Part shown: positions 1-7,759 of the stretch, one piece after another
Layout of the letters: every line of letters begins with the position of its first letter
Position numbering within the stretch: the first letter of the stretch is position 1
Assembly: GCF_007713735.2 (NCBI RefSeq)
Contig: NZ_VMNW02000063.1
Span: 1 to 52,996 of the forward strand
DNA: 52,996 bases
Source: Amycolatopsis acidicola
GTDB lineage: Bacteria; Actinomycetota; Actinomycetes; Mycobacteriales; Pseudonocardiaceae
Direction of reading: 5' to 3'
The notes under the pieces: generated by a model
What the model saw: only the letters and a program-made list of their open reading frames with translations
Told to the model about the DNA's origin: nothing
The model's database searches: none
Position numbers and translations under genes: made by a program

Positions 1-121
1 CCCCTCCGCCGCTCCGATCCCCAGCCTGCTTTTGCGATCTTGGGGCTGGGTCAAGGTACTCTTTCCCGCCTTGACGCAGCCCCAAGATCGCAAACACTTA
101 CGGATCGGGGCGGCGGAGGGG
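1..121. repeat. Large imperfect palindrome (hairpin 1)
   Basis: Bases 1-20 pair with 102-121 (outer arm CCCCTCCGCCGC...), and bases 31-56 pair with 69-94 with a single mismatch, leaving a 12-base loop (57-68). The whole 121 bases can fold as one long hairpin. No T-tract follows, so a classical intrinsic terminator is not obvious. It may be a small non-autonomous element or a structural intergenic repeat. It starts at the window edge, so it could extend further left. Confidence 0.75.
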
Positions 122-277
122 TCCACACAGCGCGGCCCCCGCGCGTCCGTTGCTGCCCCAAACCGAGCAACAACAAGGCCGAGGGGAAAAGACAAAAGAA
201 GCCCCTCGCCGGGGAGGCAGACTCCGGGATAACAGGGGGTTTTGCAGATCCACTCACCGAAAGTGGGTGGTTGCGTC

Positions 278-419
278 GGTGGTCATCCCGTCGCCTGCGG
301 TAGCGGTATCACTTCACCCCGGGCCCGCAAGCTTCATGCACTCGGGCGCGCGCTGGCAAAAAAGGTTGCGGGCCCGGGCTGAAGTGATAGGGGCCAGGGC
401 AGGCGACGGGATGACCACC
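278..419. repeat. Large imperfect palindrome (hairpin 2)
   Basis: The first arm begins GGTGGTCATCCCGTCGCCTG at 278 and is matched by its reverse complement ending at 419. Inside it a second matched segment, TATCACTTCA with CCGGGCCCGC, pairs with GCGGGCCCGG and TGAAGTGATA. The central loop is about 40 bases. Its sequence is unrelated to the palindrome at 1-121. It lies in the same non-coding stretch upstream of the flavoreductase gene. No transposase and no convincing target duplication are seen. Confidence 0.75.
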
Positions 420-491
420 AACTCGGTCGGGTTCAAAGCCCTGCCACCTCCCGGTTCGAACGGAGCTTCCACCTGCCCCTTCCCAAAGCAC

Positions 492-510
492 TTAGCAGAG
501 CCTAACCTAA
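492..510. promoter_or_regulatory. Iron box (IdeR/DmdR/DtxR-type operator)
   Basis: TTAGCAGAGCCTAACCTAA matches the actinobacterial iron-box consensus TTAGGTTAGGCTAACCTAA at 15 of 19 positions, with a perfect right half. It ends 24 bases before the GTG of the siderophore-interacting protein gene. Iron-loaded IdeR/DmdR would be expected to repress that gene. The regulator itself is not in the window. Confidence 0.8.
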
Positions 511-534
511 CCTCAACCACCGAGGGAGGGTTTC

Positions 535-1257
535 GTGAGTCGTTTCGACCGGGCTGTGCTGGCCCTGCTGCGTGCGCCGACTTACCCGCTCACCGTGCGC
601 GAGGTCGAGGACCTCACCGGGCATTGCCGCCGTGTGCACTTCGCCGCGCCGGAACTCCTGGCCGAGCGCGAGATCACGCCGACGTTCTGGTTGCGGCTCT
701 GGATCCCGTCGAACGGCCAGGAGTACCAGCGCGCCTACACCGTGACGCGAGTCCGCCCGGAGGAGAACCTCTTCGCAGTGGACTTCGTGCTGCACGACAC
801 GCCCGGCATCGCCAGTGCGTGGGCGCGCGGGGCCGAGCCGGGGGCGGAGTTGCGTGCGACTGTCTACACGGGAGAGTTGCTCGCCCTCGAAGACCCGCCA
901 CCCAAGGGATACCTGCTCCTCGGCGACTCCGCCTCGCTCCCCGCTATCAACGAGATCCTCGCCGCGCTGCCCGCGGACGTGCCCGCCCGGATCTTCCTCA
1001 AGCAGCAACACGAAGACGACGCCCGGCTACCCGTGTACACCCGCGATGGCGACAAGCTCGGCTGGACCACGGCCGAGCTGACCGAAGCGATAAAGGACCA
1101 AGGCGACCTTGACGGCTGGCACGCGTGGGTCGCCACCGAGTCCGGCGTCACGCGGCGGCTGAAAGCGTTGCTGCAGAAGCAGTTCGGCCTGCCGCGGACG
1201 GCGATCAAGGCTCGCGGCTACTGGATCGAAGGCAAGCCGATGGGCCGCGCCGCCTGA
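535..1257 (+). CDS. Siderophore-interacting protein (FAD-dependent ferric-siderophore reductase)
   Basis: A 240-residue protein of the SIP / ViuB family, which uses NAD(P)H and FAD to reduce Fe(III)-siderophores in the cytoplasm and release iron. The N-terminal ferredoxin-reductase-like barrel carries the RAYTVTRV motif (R-x-Y-T type FAD binding), and the C-terminal SIP domain ends in WIEGKPMG. Length is typical of the family. The GTG start is preceded by GAGGGAGG. An iron box lies just upstream, supporting derepression in iron starvation. It is a single gene with no adjacent siderophore synthesis or uptake genes. It converges on sigC with a 12-base gap. Confidence 0.9.
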   Translation: MSRFDRAVLALLRAPTYPLTVREVEDLTGHCRRVHFAAPELLAEREITPTFWLRLWIPSNGQEYQRAYTVTRVRPEENLFAVDFVLHDTPGIASAWARGAEPGAELRATVYTGELLALEDPPPKGYLLLGDSASLPAINEILAALPADVPARIFLKQQHEDDARLPVYTRDGDKLGWTTAELTEAIKDQGDLDGWHAWVATESGVTRRLKALLQKQFGLPRTAIKARGYWIEGKPMGRAA

Positions 1258-1269
1258 GGACTCCGCAGC

Positions 1270-1827
1270 TCAGAGCGCGTTGCCGTCACGAAGGTCGCCG
1301 GCGGCCAGGAGGTCTTCGCGAGCTCGGGCGATGCGGGAGCGGATCGTGCCGACCGGGCAGCCGCACACGTCAGCCGCCTCCTGGTACGACAGGCCCAGGA
1401 TCTGGGTCAGCACAAGGGTTTCCCGCCGCTGCGCGTCGAGACCCGCCAGCAGCATCCGGAGTTCGACGATGTCCTCGAACCCCGCGCCGCCGCCGGGCCG
1501 GTCCACCGGCTCCCACTCACCCGTGGCGACGAGCTTCGGCCGCGCGCCCGCCGCGCGGATGTGGTCCACCAGCACCCGGCGCGCGATGGACAGCAGCCAG
1601 GTCCGCGCCGACGAGCGCCCCGCGAACCGCGACAGGCTGCCGAACGCGCGCAGGTAGGTCTCCTGCGTCAGGTCGTCCGCGCGATCCGGGTCGGCGAGGT
1701 GCGCCAGCAGGCGCCAGACGTCGGCCTGGGTGGCGCGGACCCATTCGGTGAGCGCGCCGCGATCGCCCCGCCCGGCGGCGAGGGCCAGCGCGGTGACCCG
1801 CTCGTCGTCTTCGCGTTTTCCGGGCAT
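1270..1827 (-). CDS. sigC: ECF RNA polymerase sigma factor, SigC type
   Basis: A 185-residue ECF sigma factor. Region 2 contains ADDLTQETYLRAF and SARTWLLSIARRVLVDHIR. Region 4 contains LGLSYQEAADVCGCPVGTIRSRIARAR. These closely resemble mycobacterial SigC, including its unusual CGCPVGTIRSR helix. The ATG at 1827 gives the standard SigC length; the frame stays open further upstream, but that extension does not look like sigma factor. In Mycobacterium SigC has been linked to copper homeostasis. Here the gene is divergent from a copper-transport operon, which fits. No anti-sigma gene is adjacent; the zinc-finger protein at 4281-5000 is a candidate. Confidence 0.85.
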   Translation of the reverse strand: MPGKREDDERVTALALAAGRGDRGALTEWVRATQADVWRLLAHLADPDRADDLTQETYLRAFGSLSRFAGRSSARTWLLSIARRVLVDHIRAAGARPKLVATGEWEPVDRPGGGAGFEDIVELRMLLAGLDAQRRETLVLTQILGLSYQEAADVCGCPVGTIRSRIARAREDLLAAGDLRDGNAL

Positions 1828-1947
1828 GAGCGCGGAGATTAGCGAACTTCGGCCGTCCCGACAAAAGTCACCGCGATGTGAACCCCCGGCCATCCGGGGC
1901 CGTATCCCGTAACGAAGAAAACACGACCCAGTCACACGGAGGTCCCA

Positions 1948-2016
1948 ATGGGCCAGGCGACGTTCGACCGGGACATCGACGAGGCGGCGCCCGCCGGGTA
2001 CGAACGCCTGCGCTGA
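1948..2016 (+). CDS. Small 22-residue ORF, leader of the copper ATPase operon
   Basis: ATG at 1948 follows a good ribosome-binding site (GGAGG, 1938-1942). The frame encodes 22 residues beginning MGQATFDRDIDEAAPAGYER and stops with TGA at 2014-2016. This stop overlaps the ATG of the P-type ATPase (TGATG), the usual arrangement for translational coupling. No function is recognised. It contains no Cys or Met-rich metal site beyond its start Met. It could be a true microprotein or a device to set ATPase translation; the ATPase start has no strong ribosome-binding site of its own. Confidence 0.45.
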   Translation: MGQATFDRDIDEAAPAGYERLR

Positions 2017-4274
2017 TGCGGACGGTCGCGGAAGCACCGGCACTGGCCGAAGTCGAGCTGGCGATCGGCGGGATGACCTGCGGCGCCTGCGCGGCCAGAG
2101 TGGAGCGCAAGCTCAACAAGGTCGACGGCGTCAGCGCCACGGTCAACTATGCCACCGGGAAAGCGCACGTCGTCGCCCCGACCGCCACGACCACCGAAGA
2201 CCTCGTGCGCGTGGTCGAAACCGCCGGCTACACGGCGCGCCCGGCGGGCCAGGAGCAGCCGGCCCCGGACAGCGACGCCGATCCGGCGCGCACGCGGTTG
2301 CTGATCTCGGCCGTGCTGGCCACGCCGGTGATCGTCCTCGGCATGGTGCCGTTCCTGCAGTTCAGCCAGTGGCAATGGCTTTCCCTCACGCTCGCCGCGC
2401 CGGTCGCGGTCTGGGGCGCGTGGCCGATCCACCGCGCGGCGTGGGCGAACCTGCGGCATGGCACCGGCACGATGGACACCCTCGTGTCGCTCGGGGTGAC
2501 CGCCGCGTTCCTGTGGTCGCTGTACTCGCTGTTCCTGGGCAACGCGGGCGTGCCGGGCCTGAGGCACGAGTTTTCCCTTGCCCCGAAACCCTTTGCGCAC
2601 GACGGGATCTACCTCGAAGTCGCGGCCGGGGTCACGGTGTTCATCCTGGCCGGGCGCTACTTCGAGGCCCGCTCCCGCCGACGCGCCGGTGCGGCCGTGC
2701 GCGCGCTGCTCGACCTCGGCGCGAAGACCGTCGCGGTGCTGAGGGACGGTCGCGAACAGCGCATTCCCGTCGAGCAGCTGCGCGTCGGCGACGAGTTCGT
2801 GACCCGGCCCGGGGAGAAGATCGCGACCGACGGCGTCGTGCTGGCCGGGGATTCCACTGTGGACTTGAGCGCCGTGACCGGCGAGTCCATGCCCGTCGAA
2901 GTGTCGGCGGGGGACGAGGTCACGGGCGCGACGATCGCGTTGAGCGGGCGCCTGGTCGTGCGTGCCGTGCGCGTCGGCGCCGACACCCGGCTGGCGCGGA
3001 TCGCCGCGCTGGTCGAGAAAGCGCAGAGCGGCAAGGCCGCCGCCCAACGGCTCGCCGACCGCGTTGCGGCCGTGTTCGTGCCGATCGTGCTGGTGCTGGC
3101 GTTGGGCACGCTCGGTTTCTGGCTGTGGTCCGGAGCGGGGGCCGACGCCGCCATCACGGCGGCCGTCGCGGTGCTGATCATCGCCTGCCCGTGCGCGCTC
3201 GGCCTGGCCACGCCGACAGCGTTGCTCGTCGGGACAGGGCGCGCCGCGCAGCTCGGCGTGGTCGTGAACGGTCCCGAGGTGCTGGAATCCACGCGGCGGG
3301 TGGACACGATCGTGCTCGACAAGACGGGCACGGTCACCGAAGGCAGGCCCACCCTCGTCGCGGTACGCACCTGCGAGGGAGTCTCGGCCGAGGAAGCGCT
3401 GTGGCTGGTCGGTGCGGTCGAGGACGCGTCGGAACACCCGATCGGCGCCTGCATCGCCACGGCCGCGGTGAAGCAGTTCGGCGAACTGCCGCCCGCCCGC
3501 GACTTCCGGTCCGTGCCCGGCGCCGGTGTCCGCGGAGTGGTCGGCGGATGCGTTGTCACGGCGGGAAAGCTCGATCTGCTGACCGGGTTCCGGATGCCGA
3601 AGTCCTTGCTGGACGCGAAGAACGAGGCCGAGCGCGCGGGCTGCACGGCGATCGCGGCCGGCTGGGGCGGCATCGTCCGCGCGGTGCTGGTGGTGGCCGA
3701 CGCCGTGAAGCCGACGTCGGCGGCGGCCGTGCGGCGGCTGCGTCGTCTCGGGCTGCGGCCGGTGCTGCTGACCGGCGACAACGAGGCGGCGGCCCGCTCG
3801 ATCGCGAAGGACGTCGGGATCCGGCAGGTGTTCGCGGGCGTGTCGCCCGAGGGGAAGGTGCGGGTGATCTCCGAACTACAGTCGCGCGGAGCCGTCGTGG
3901 CGATGGCGGGCGACGGGGTGAACGACGCGGCGGCGCTCGCGACTGCGGATGTCGGCCTGTCCATGGGCACCGGCACGGACGTCGCGATCGAGGCCGGTGA
4001 CCTGACGCTCGTGCGCGGCGATCTGCTCGCGGCGGTGGACGCCATCGCGCTGTCCCGGCGCACACTCGCCACGATCAAAGCCAACCTGTGCTGGGCGTTC
4101 GCCTACAACCTCGCGGCGCTGCCGCTGGCCGCGTTCGGGCTGCTCAACCCCATGATCGCGGGTGCGGCGATGGCGCTGTCCAGCTTCCTCGTGGTGTCCA
4201 ACAGCCTCCGGCTGGCCGGGTTCCGCGGGACCGTTCCGGGCCGCCGGGAACTTCCGCGGCCCGGGCGCGACTAA
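2016..4274 (+). CDS. Copper-translocating P1B-type ATPase
   Basis: A 752-residue P1B-type heavy-metal ATPase in the inner membrane. The N-terminal metal-binding domain has GMTCGAC (Cys22, Cys25), followed by the usual transmembrane helices. The intramembrane CPC motif is at 391-393, which indicates Cu(I) (or Ag(I)) specificity. The phosphorylated DKTGT aspartate is Asp435, the SEHPIG motif carries the conserved nucleotide-site histidine, and the hinge is GDGVND (632-637). The ATG at 2016 is chosen because it overlaps the stop of the leader ORF and leaves a standard N-terminus. Whether it exports copper or loads extracytoplasmic cuproenzymes cannot be told from sequence. Confidence 0.92.
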   Translation: MRTVAEAPALAEVELAIGGMTCGACAARVERKLNKVDGVSATVNYATGKAHVVAPTATTTEDLVRVVETAGYTARPAGQEQPAPDSDADPARTRLLISAVLATPVIVLGMVPFLQFSQWQWLSLTLAAPVAVWGAWPIHRAAWANLRHGTGTMDTLVSLGVTAAFLWSLYSLFLGNAGVPGLRHEFSLAPKPFAHDGIYLEVAAGVTVFILAGRYFEARSRRRAGAAVRALLDLGAKTVAVLRDGREQRIPVEQLRVGDEFVTRPGEKIATDGVVLAGDSTVDLSAVTGESMPVEVSAGDEVTGATIALSGRLVVRAVRVGADTRLARIAALVEKAQSGKAAAQRLADRVAAVFVPIVLVLALGTLGFWLWSGAGADAAITAAVAVLIIACPCALGLATPTALLVGTGRAAQLGVVVNGPEVLESTRRVDTIVLDKTGTVTEGRPTLVAVRTCEGVSAEEALWLVGAVEDASEHPIGACIATAAVKQFGELPPARDFRSVPGAGVRGVVGGCVVTAGKLDLLTGFRMPKSLLDAKNEAERAGCTAIAAGWGGIVRAVLVVADAVKPTSAAAVRRLRRLGLRPVLLTGDNEAAARSIAKDVGIRQVFAGVSPEGKVRVISELQSRGAVVAMAGDGVNDAAALATADVGLSMGTGTDVAIEAGDLTLVRGDLLAAVDAIALSRRTLATIKANLCWAFAYNLAALPLAAFGLLNPMIAGAAMALSSFLVVSNSLRLAGFRGTVPGRRELPRPGRD

Positions 4275-4280
4275 GTCTTT

Positions 4281-5000
4281 GTGAGATGCGAGACCCTCCG
4301 CGAAGCGTTGTCGGCACGGCTGGACGGGGAAGACGAGCTGGTCGAACCCGTGGTGCTCGACCGGCATCTGGAGACCTGCGCCGAATGCCGCGCGTGGTAC
4401 GCCCGTGCGCAGGACCTGCGCCGGCTGATGACCGTGCGCTCGGCGCCCGAGGTCCCCGACCTCACCGAGGTGATCCTCGACCGGATTCCCGCGCCGAGCG
4501 GCGAACGCTGGGGCGCGCGGATCGCGCTCGGGCTCGTCGCGATCGCGCAGCTGACTCTGTCGATGGCGCAGCTGCTCGGCGTGGCCACCGGGATGGGCGA
4601 CGCCATGGCCGGGCACCTCGCCCACGAGAGCACGGCGTGGAACGCCGCGGTGGGCGTCGGCCTGCTGTGGGCCGCGGTGCGGCCGAAGACGGCGGCGGGA
4701 CAGCTGCCGCTGCTGACCGGGTTCGTGGTGGTGCTGACCGGGTTTTCCATCGCCGACCTCGCCGGGCAGCTGGTGACCGTCGAACGTCTGGTCTCCCACG
4801 TCTTCGTGCTCGCCGGGCTCGCCCTGCTGTTCGTCGTCGTCCGGCAGCATCGGCGCAACGGCGGCAGGCCGGGCGCAGGCGACGCGCTCACCCCGGGCAG
4901 TGACCTCCGCGGCGGGGCGGATCTTCCTGATCCCGCAACGGAAACGCCACCGAAGCACGGCCGGTGGCAGCGGCCGGCGAGCCGTCGCCACGTGGCCTGA
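4281..5000 (+). CDS. Membrane zinc-finger anti-sigma factor candidate (zf-HC2)
   Basis: A 239-residue protein starting at GTG 4281, six bases after the ATPase stop. The N-terminal 40 residues match a zinc-binding anti-sigma (ZAS) domain, with Cys3 and the H-x3-C-x2-C motif at His29, Cys33 and Cys36. Several hydrophobic helices follow (roughly residues 75-195) and then a low-complexity polar tail. ZAS proteins hold ECF sigma factors at the membrane and release them on a signal. Its position in the operon divergent from sigC makes SigC the natural partner, but this is inference; mycobacterial SigC has no well-established anti-sigma factor that I know of. Confidence 0.75.
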   Translation: MRCETLREALSARLDGEDELVEPVVLDRHLETCAECRAWYARAQDLRRLMTVRSAPEVPDLTEVILDRIPAPSGERWGARIALGLVAIAQLTLSMAQLLGVATGMGDAMAGHLAHESTAWNAAVGVGLLWAAVRPKTAAGQLPLLTGFVVVLTGFSIADLAGQLVTVERLVSHVFVLAGLALLFVVVRQHRRNGGRPGAGDALTPGSDLRGGADLPDPATETPPKHGRWQRPASRRHVA

Positions 5001-5032
5001 TCGATCCCCCCGAATCCCCCTTGGAGTGTGTC

Positions 5033-5710
5033 TTGTCCCGATCCCTTCGACGGCTGACCGTGGTGTGCGCGGCCGCCGTGCTCGCGGTGTTCGCCGTGCC
5101 CGCTTCCGCCTCCGCGCACGTGACCGCGAACCCGGGCACGGCGGAGCAAGGCGGCTACGCCAAGGTCTCCTTCCGCGTGCCCAACGAGCGCGACGACGCC
5201 TCGACCACGCAGCTGGAAATCGACCTCCCCGCCGATCATCCGCTTGCCTCGGTGTCCACCCGCGCGGTGCCGGGCTGGACGGCACAGGTGCAGAAAACCC
5301 CGCTGGCGCAGCCGATCACGACCGATGACGGGCAGTTGACCGAGGCGGTGTCGAAGATCGTCTGGACCGGGGGCAAGATCCCTCCGGGGCAGTTCGAGGA
5401 GTTCGACGTCTCGATCGGGCCCCTGCCGACGGACACCGGCGAGCTGGCGTTCAAGGCGTTGCAGACCTACGACAACGGGGAGATCGTCCGCTGGATCGAC
5501 ACCGCGTCGCCGGGCGCGCCCGAGCCGGAGCACCCCGCGCCCACGCTGACGCTCACGCCGAAGAACGCGGCCGTCCAAGCCGCGGCGGTGAGCGACACCC
5601 AGGATCCGGGCAGCAGCACCGGGATCGTGCTCGGGATCATCGCGCTCGTCGTCGCCGTGGCGGCGCTCGCGGTCGCCGTGCTGCGCCGTCCCCGTACCCG
5701 GGCGGAGTGA
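5033..5710 (+). CDS. ycnI: YcnI-family extracytoplasmic copper-binding protein (DUF1775)
   Basis: A 225-residue secreted or membrane-anchored protein. TTG at 5033 is chosen because GGAG sits six bases upstream and the protein then begins with a clean signal peptide cut after Ala28 (ASA|HV). This leaves His29 as the mature N-terminus, the copper ligand of the YcnI single-histidine brace. The DUF1775 domain spans about residues 29-165. A proline-rich linker and a single C-terminal helix (IVLGIIALVVAVAALAVAVL) anchor it. It lies in the copper operon between the anti-sigma candidate and CopCD. Confidence 0.88.
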   Translation: MSRSLRRLTVVCAAAVLAVFAVPASASAHVTANPGTAEQGGYAKVSFRVPNERDDASTTQLEIDLPADHPLASVSTRAVPGWTAQVQKTPLAQPITTDDGQLTEAVSKIVWTGGKIPPGQFEEFDVSIGPLPTDTGELAFKALQTYDNGEIVRWIDTASPGAPEPEHPAPTLTLTPKNAAVQAAAVSDTQDPGSSTGIVLGIIALVVAVAALAVAVLRRPRTRAE

Positions 5711-7353
5711 TCGCGGCCCGTGTCCTGTTCGTCGCGCTGACCGGCTGGCTGCTGCTCGTCGCCGGTGCCGGAGTCGCCTCCGCGCACGCGGCGCTCGACT
5801 CGACGGACCCCGCGCAGGGTTCCGTGCTGGCCACGGCGCCCGCGCGGGTGACGTTGACCTTCAGCGAGACAGTCCAGGTGGCCGGGAACGGCGTGCGGGT
5901 GCTGGCTCCGGACGGCACGCAGGCGGACGCCGGGCAGGCCGGAAGCGCGGGTAACGCGGTCTTCGTCGGTCTGCGCGGCGGGTTGCCGGAGGGCACGTAC
6001 ACGGTGTCGTGGCGCGTGGTTTCCGCCGACTCGCATCCCGTGTCGGGCGCGTTCACGTTCTCCATCGGGCACGCTTCGGCGGCCCGGGCGGAAGCGTCGG
6101 CGCCGCCGGGCGACAGCACTGTGAGCGTCCTTTACGCGATAGCGCGTGCGGTCGCCTTCGCCGCCTTCGCGGTGCTCGTGGGCTCCGCGGCCTTCGTGCT
6201 CAGCTGCCTGCCGGGCGCGATGATCTCGCGCGCGGTCCGCATCGTCGTGTTCACCGGCTGGGCGGGTTCCGTGGCCGGCTGTCTCGGATCCCTTCTCCTG
6301 CAAGGACCTTACGGGTTCGGCCTCGGCCTCGGGGCCGCGTTCGACGTGCCGGTGCTGAAGGAGGTGATGGCCGGCCGGATCGGCGGGGCGTTGCAGGCGC
6401 GGCTGTTCTTGTTGTTCCTGTGCGGGGTTTACGTCGTATGGCTGTGCTCGGCGCCCGGACGCCGCGGCCACCGGTGGGCGCTCGGTGTGGCTGGGAGTGT
6501 GCTCGCCGTCGCGCTGGCGCTGACGTGGTCGGTGGGCGGGCACGCCGCGGTCGGGCTGCAGCCCGCGGTCGCGGTGCCCGTCGACGTGCTGCACCTGATC
6601 GCGATGGCGGTGTGGCTGGGCGGTTTGACGACGCTGCTGGTGGTGATCTTCCGGCGAGTGGTGCCGGAAGCGGACCTGATGGGGGCGGCGCGGAGGTTCT
6701 CGACGATTGCCGCCGCGTCGGTGGCGGTGCTGGTGGCCACCGGGAGCTACCAGGCGTGGCGGCAGCTCGGCACCTGGAGCGCGTGGTTGTCCACGGGATA
6801 CGGGCGGCTGCTGCTGGTGAAGGTCGTCGTGGTTGCGTTCGTCGTTGTGGCGGCGGCCTTTTCGCGGCGCTGGGTGCGGCAGCGGGGTGAGGCGGGGCCG
6901 CGCGCGTTCCGGTGGAGCGTGCTGGCCGAGGCCGGGCTGGGGGTTGTGGTGCTGTCGGTGACCGCGCTGTTGGTGGAGTCGGAACCGGGCCGTACCGCGA
7001 CGGCCGCGCCGCCCGGGCCCGTGCACCGCGAGGTCGCTTACGACACAGGCGGTCCCGGGGGTTCGGGCCGCGTGGAGGTGGACATCGATCCGGCCGCCGG
7101 CGGGCCGAACACCGTGCGGATCGTGGTCGAGGACAGCGCCGGGCGGCCGCGGCAGGTGCCCGAGCTGCACGCGCGGCTGACGCGCCCCGACCGTGGCCTC
7201 GGCCCGCTGGAGATTCCCTTGCGCCCCACCGGTTTCGGCTACGAGGCGCTGGGCGAGCAGATCCCGGCGTCCGGTTCCTGGCAGCTCGCGCTGACCGTGC
7301 GGACCTCCGACCTCGACGAGACGGTCGTCGCCACCACGATCGACATCCGCTGA
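5707..7353 (+). CDS. CopC-CopD fusion copper-uptake/resistance membrane protein (YcnJ-like)
   Basis: A 548-residue protein; the GTG start overlaps the ycnI stop (GTGA). A signal peptide ends at SA|HAAL, exposing His27 of a CopC domain. This domain also has the SADSHPVSGAF motif of the copper site. About eight membrane helices of a CopD domain follow (roughly residues 140-420). The last ~110 residues form an extracytoplasmic beta-rich domain resembling FixH/YtkA-like modules. This is the usual Gram-positive YcnJ layout, implicated in copper acquisition. YcnI plus YcnJ-like CopCD in one operon is a well-known pairing. Confidence 0.9.
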   Translation: MIAARVLFVALTGWLLLVAGAGVASAHAALDSTDPAQGSVLATAPARVTLTFSETVQVAGNGVRVLAPDGTQADAGQAGSAGNAVFVGLRGGLPEGTYTVSWRVVSADSHPVSGAFTFSIGHASAARAEASAPPGDSTVSVLYAIARAVAFAAFAVLVGSAAFVLSCLPGAMISRAVRIVVFTGWAGSVAGCLGSLLLQGPYGFGLGLGAAFDVPVLKEVMAGRIGGALQARLFLLFLCGVYVVWLCSAPGRRGHRWALGVAGSVLAVALALTWSVGGHAAVGLQPAVAVPVDVLHLIAMAVWLGGLTTLLVVIFRRVVPEADLMGAARRFSTIAAASVAVLVATGSYQAWRQLGTWSAWLSTGYGRLLLVKVVVVAFVVVAAAFSRRWVRQRGEAGPRAFRWSVLAEAGLGVVVLSVTALLVESEPGRTATAAPPGPVHREVAYDTGGPGGSGRVEVDIDPAAGGPNTVRIVVEDSAGRPRQVPELHARLTRPDRGLGPLEIPLRPTGFGYEALGEQIPASGSWQLALTVRTSDLDETVVATTIDIR

Positions 7354-7386
7354 GGGGCCGAGGGCCCGGAGTGGCGCCCAGCCCGC

Positions 7387-7757
7387 GTGTTGGCCGCCCC
7401 GGTCGGTGTGTTGGCCGCCCCGGTCGGTGTGTTGGCCGTTCCGGTTGGTGTGTTGGCTGTTCCGGTTGGTGTGTTGGCCGCCGACGGTGGCCAACACAGG
7501 CGCGCCTGCGTGGCGGGCCGACTCGCGGCCGTGGGCGGGCAGACTCGCGCGCACCGCGGGCCAAGTCGCACACGGCGCGGGCAAACTCGCGTGCGGAGTG
7601 GGCAAACTCGCGTGCGGAGTGGGCCAACTCGCGCGCACCGCGGGCAAACTCGCGCGCGTGGTGGGCCAACACGTAGCCGTGGCGGGCAAACGCGCGCGCG
7701 TGACGGGCCAAGCCGTGGCCGTGGCGGGCCAACTCGCGCGCGTGGCGGGCCAACACG
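7387..7757. repeat. 21-bp-period repeat array A
   Basis: The whole 406-base space between two convergent genes is repeat. Units starting GTGTTGGC begin at 7387, 7408, 7429, 7450 and 7471, exactly 21 bases apart. After a hairpin (7471-7479 pairing with 7489-7497, GTGTTGGCC/GGCCAACAC), the units run in the opposite orientation as GGGCAAACTCGCG or GGGCCAACTCGCG, again about every 21 bases, until the stop codon of the next gene. Because 21 is a multiple of three, long spurious frames stay open on both strands. I see no coding evidence here. Related arrays are at 20974-21112 and 34712-34900. Confidence 0.85.
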
Positions 7758-7759
7758 GG

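Noticed and set aside
1..121. Intrinsic terminator
   Set aside because: The hairpin is far too long and lacks a T-tract on either strand.
447..475. tRNA-like T-loop GGTTCGAAC
   Set aside because: The bases around it do not form a proper T-stem on either strand, and no acceptor, D or anticodon stem can be built with normal spacing.
1909..1933. ECF-type promoter (GTAAC, 17 bases, GTC) for the copper operon
   Set aside because: The start site it predicts would fall within the ribosome-binding site of the leader ORF, and it does not match the SigC consensus well.
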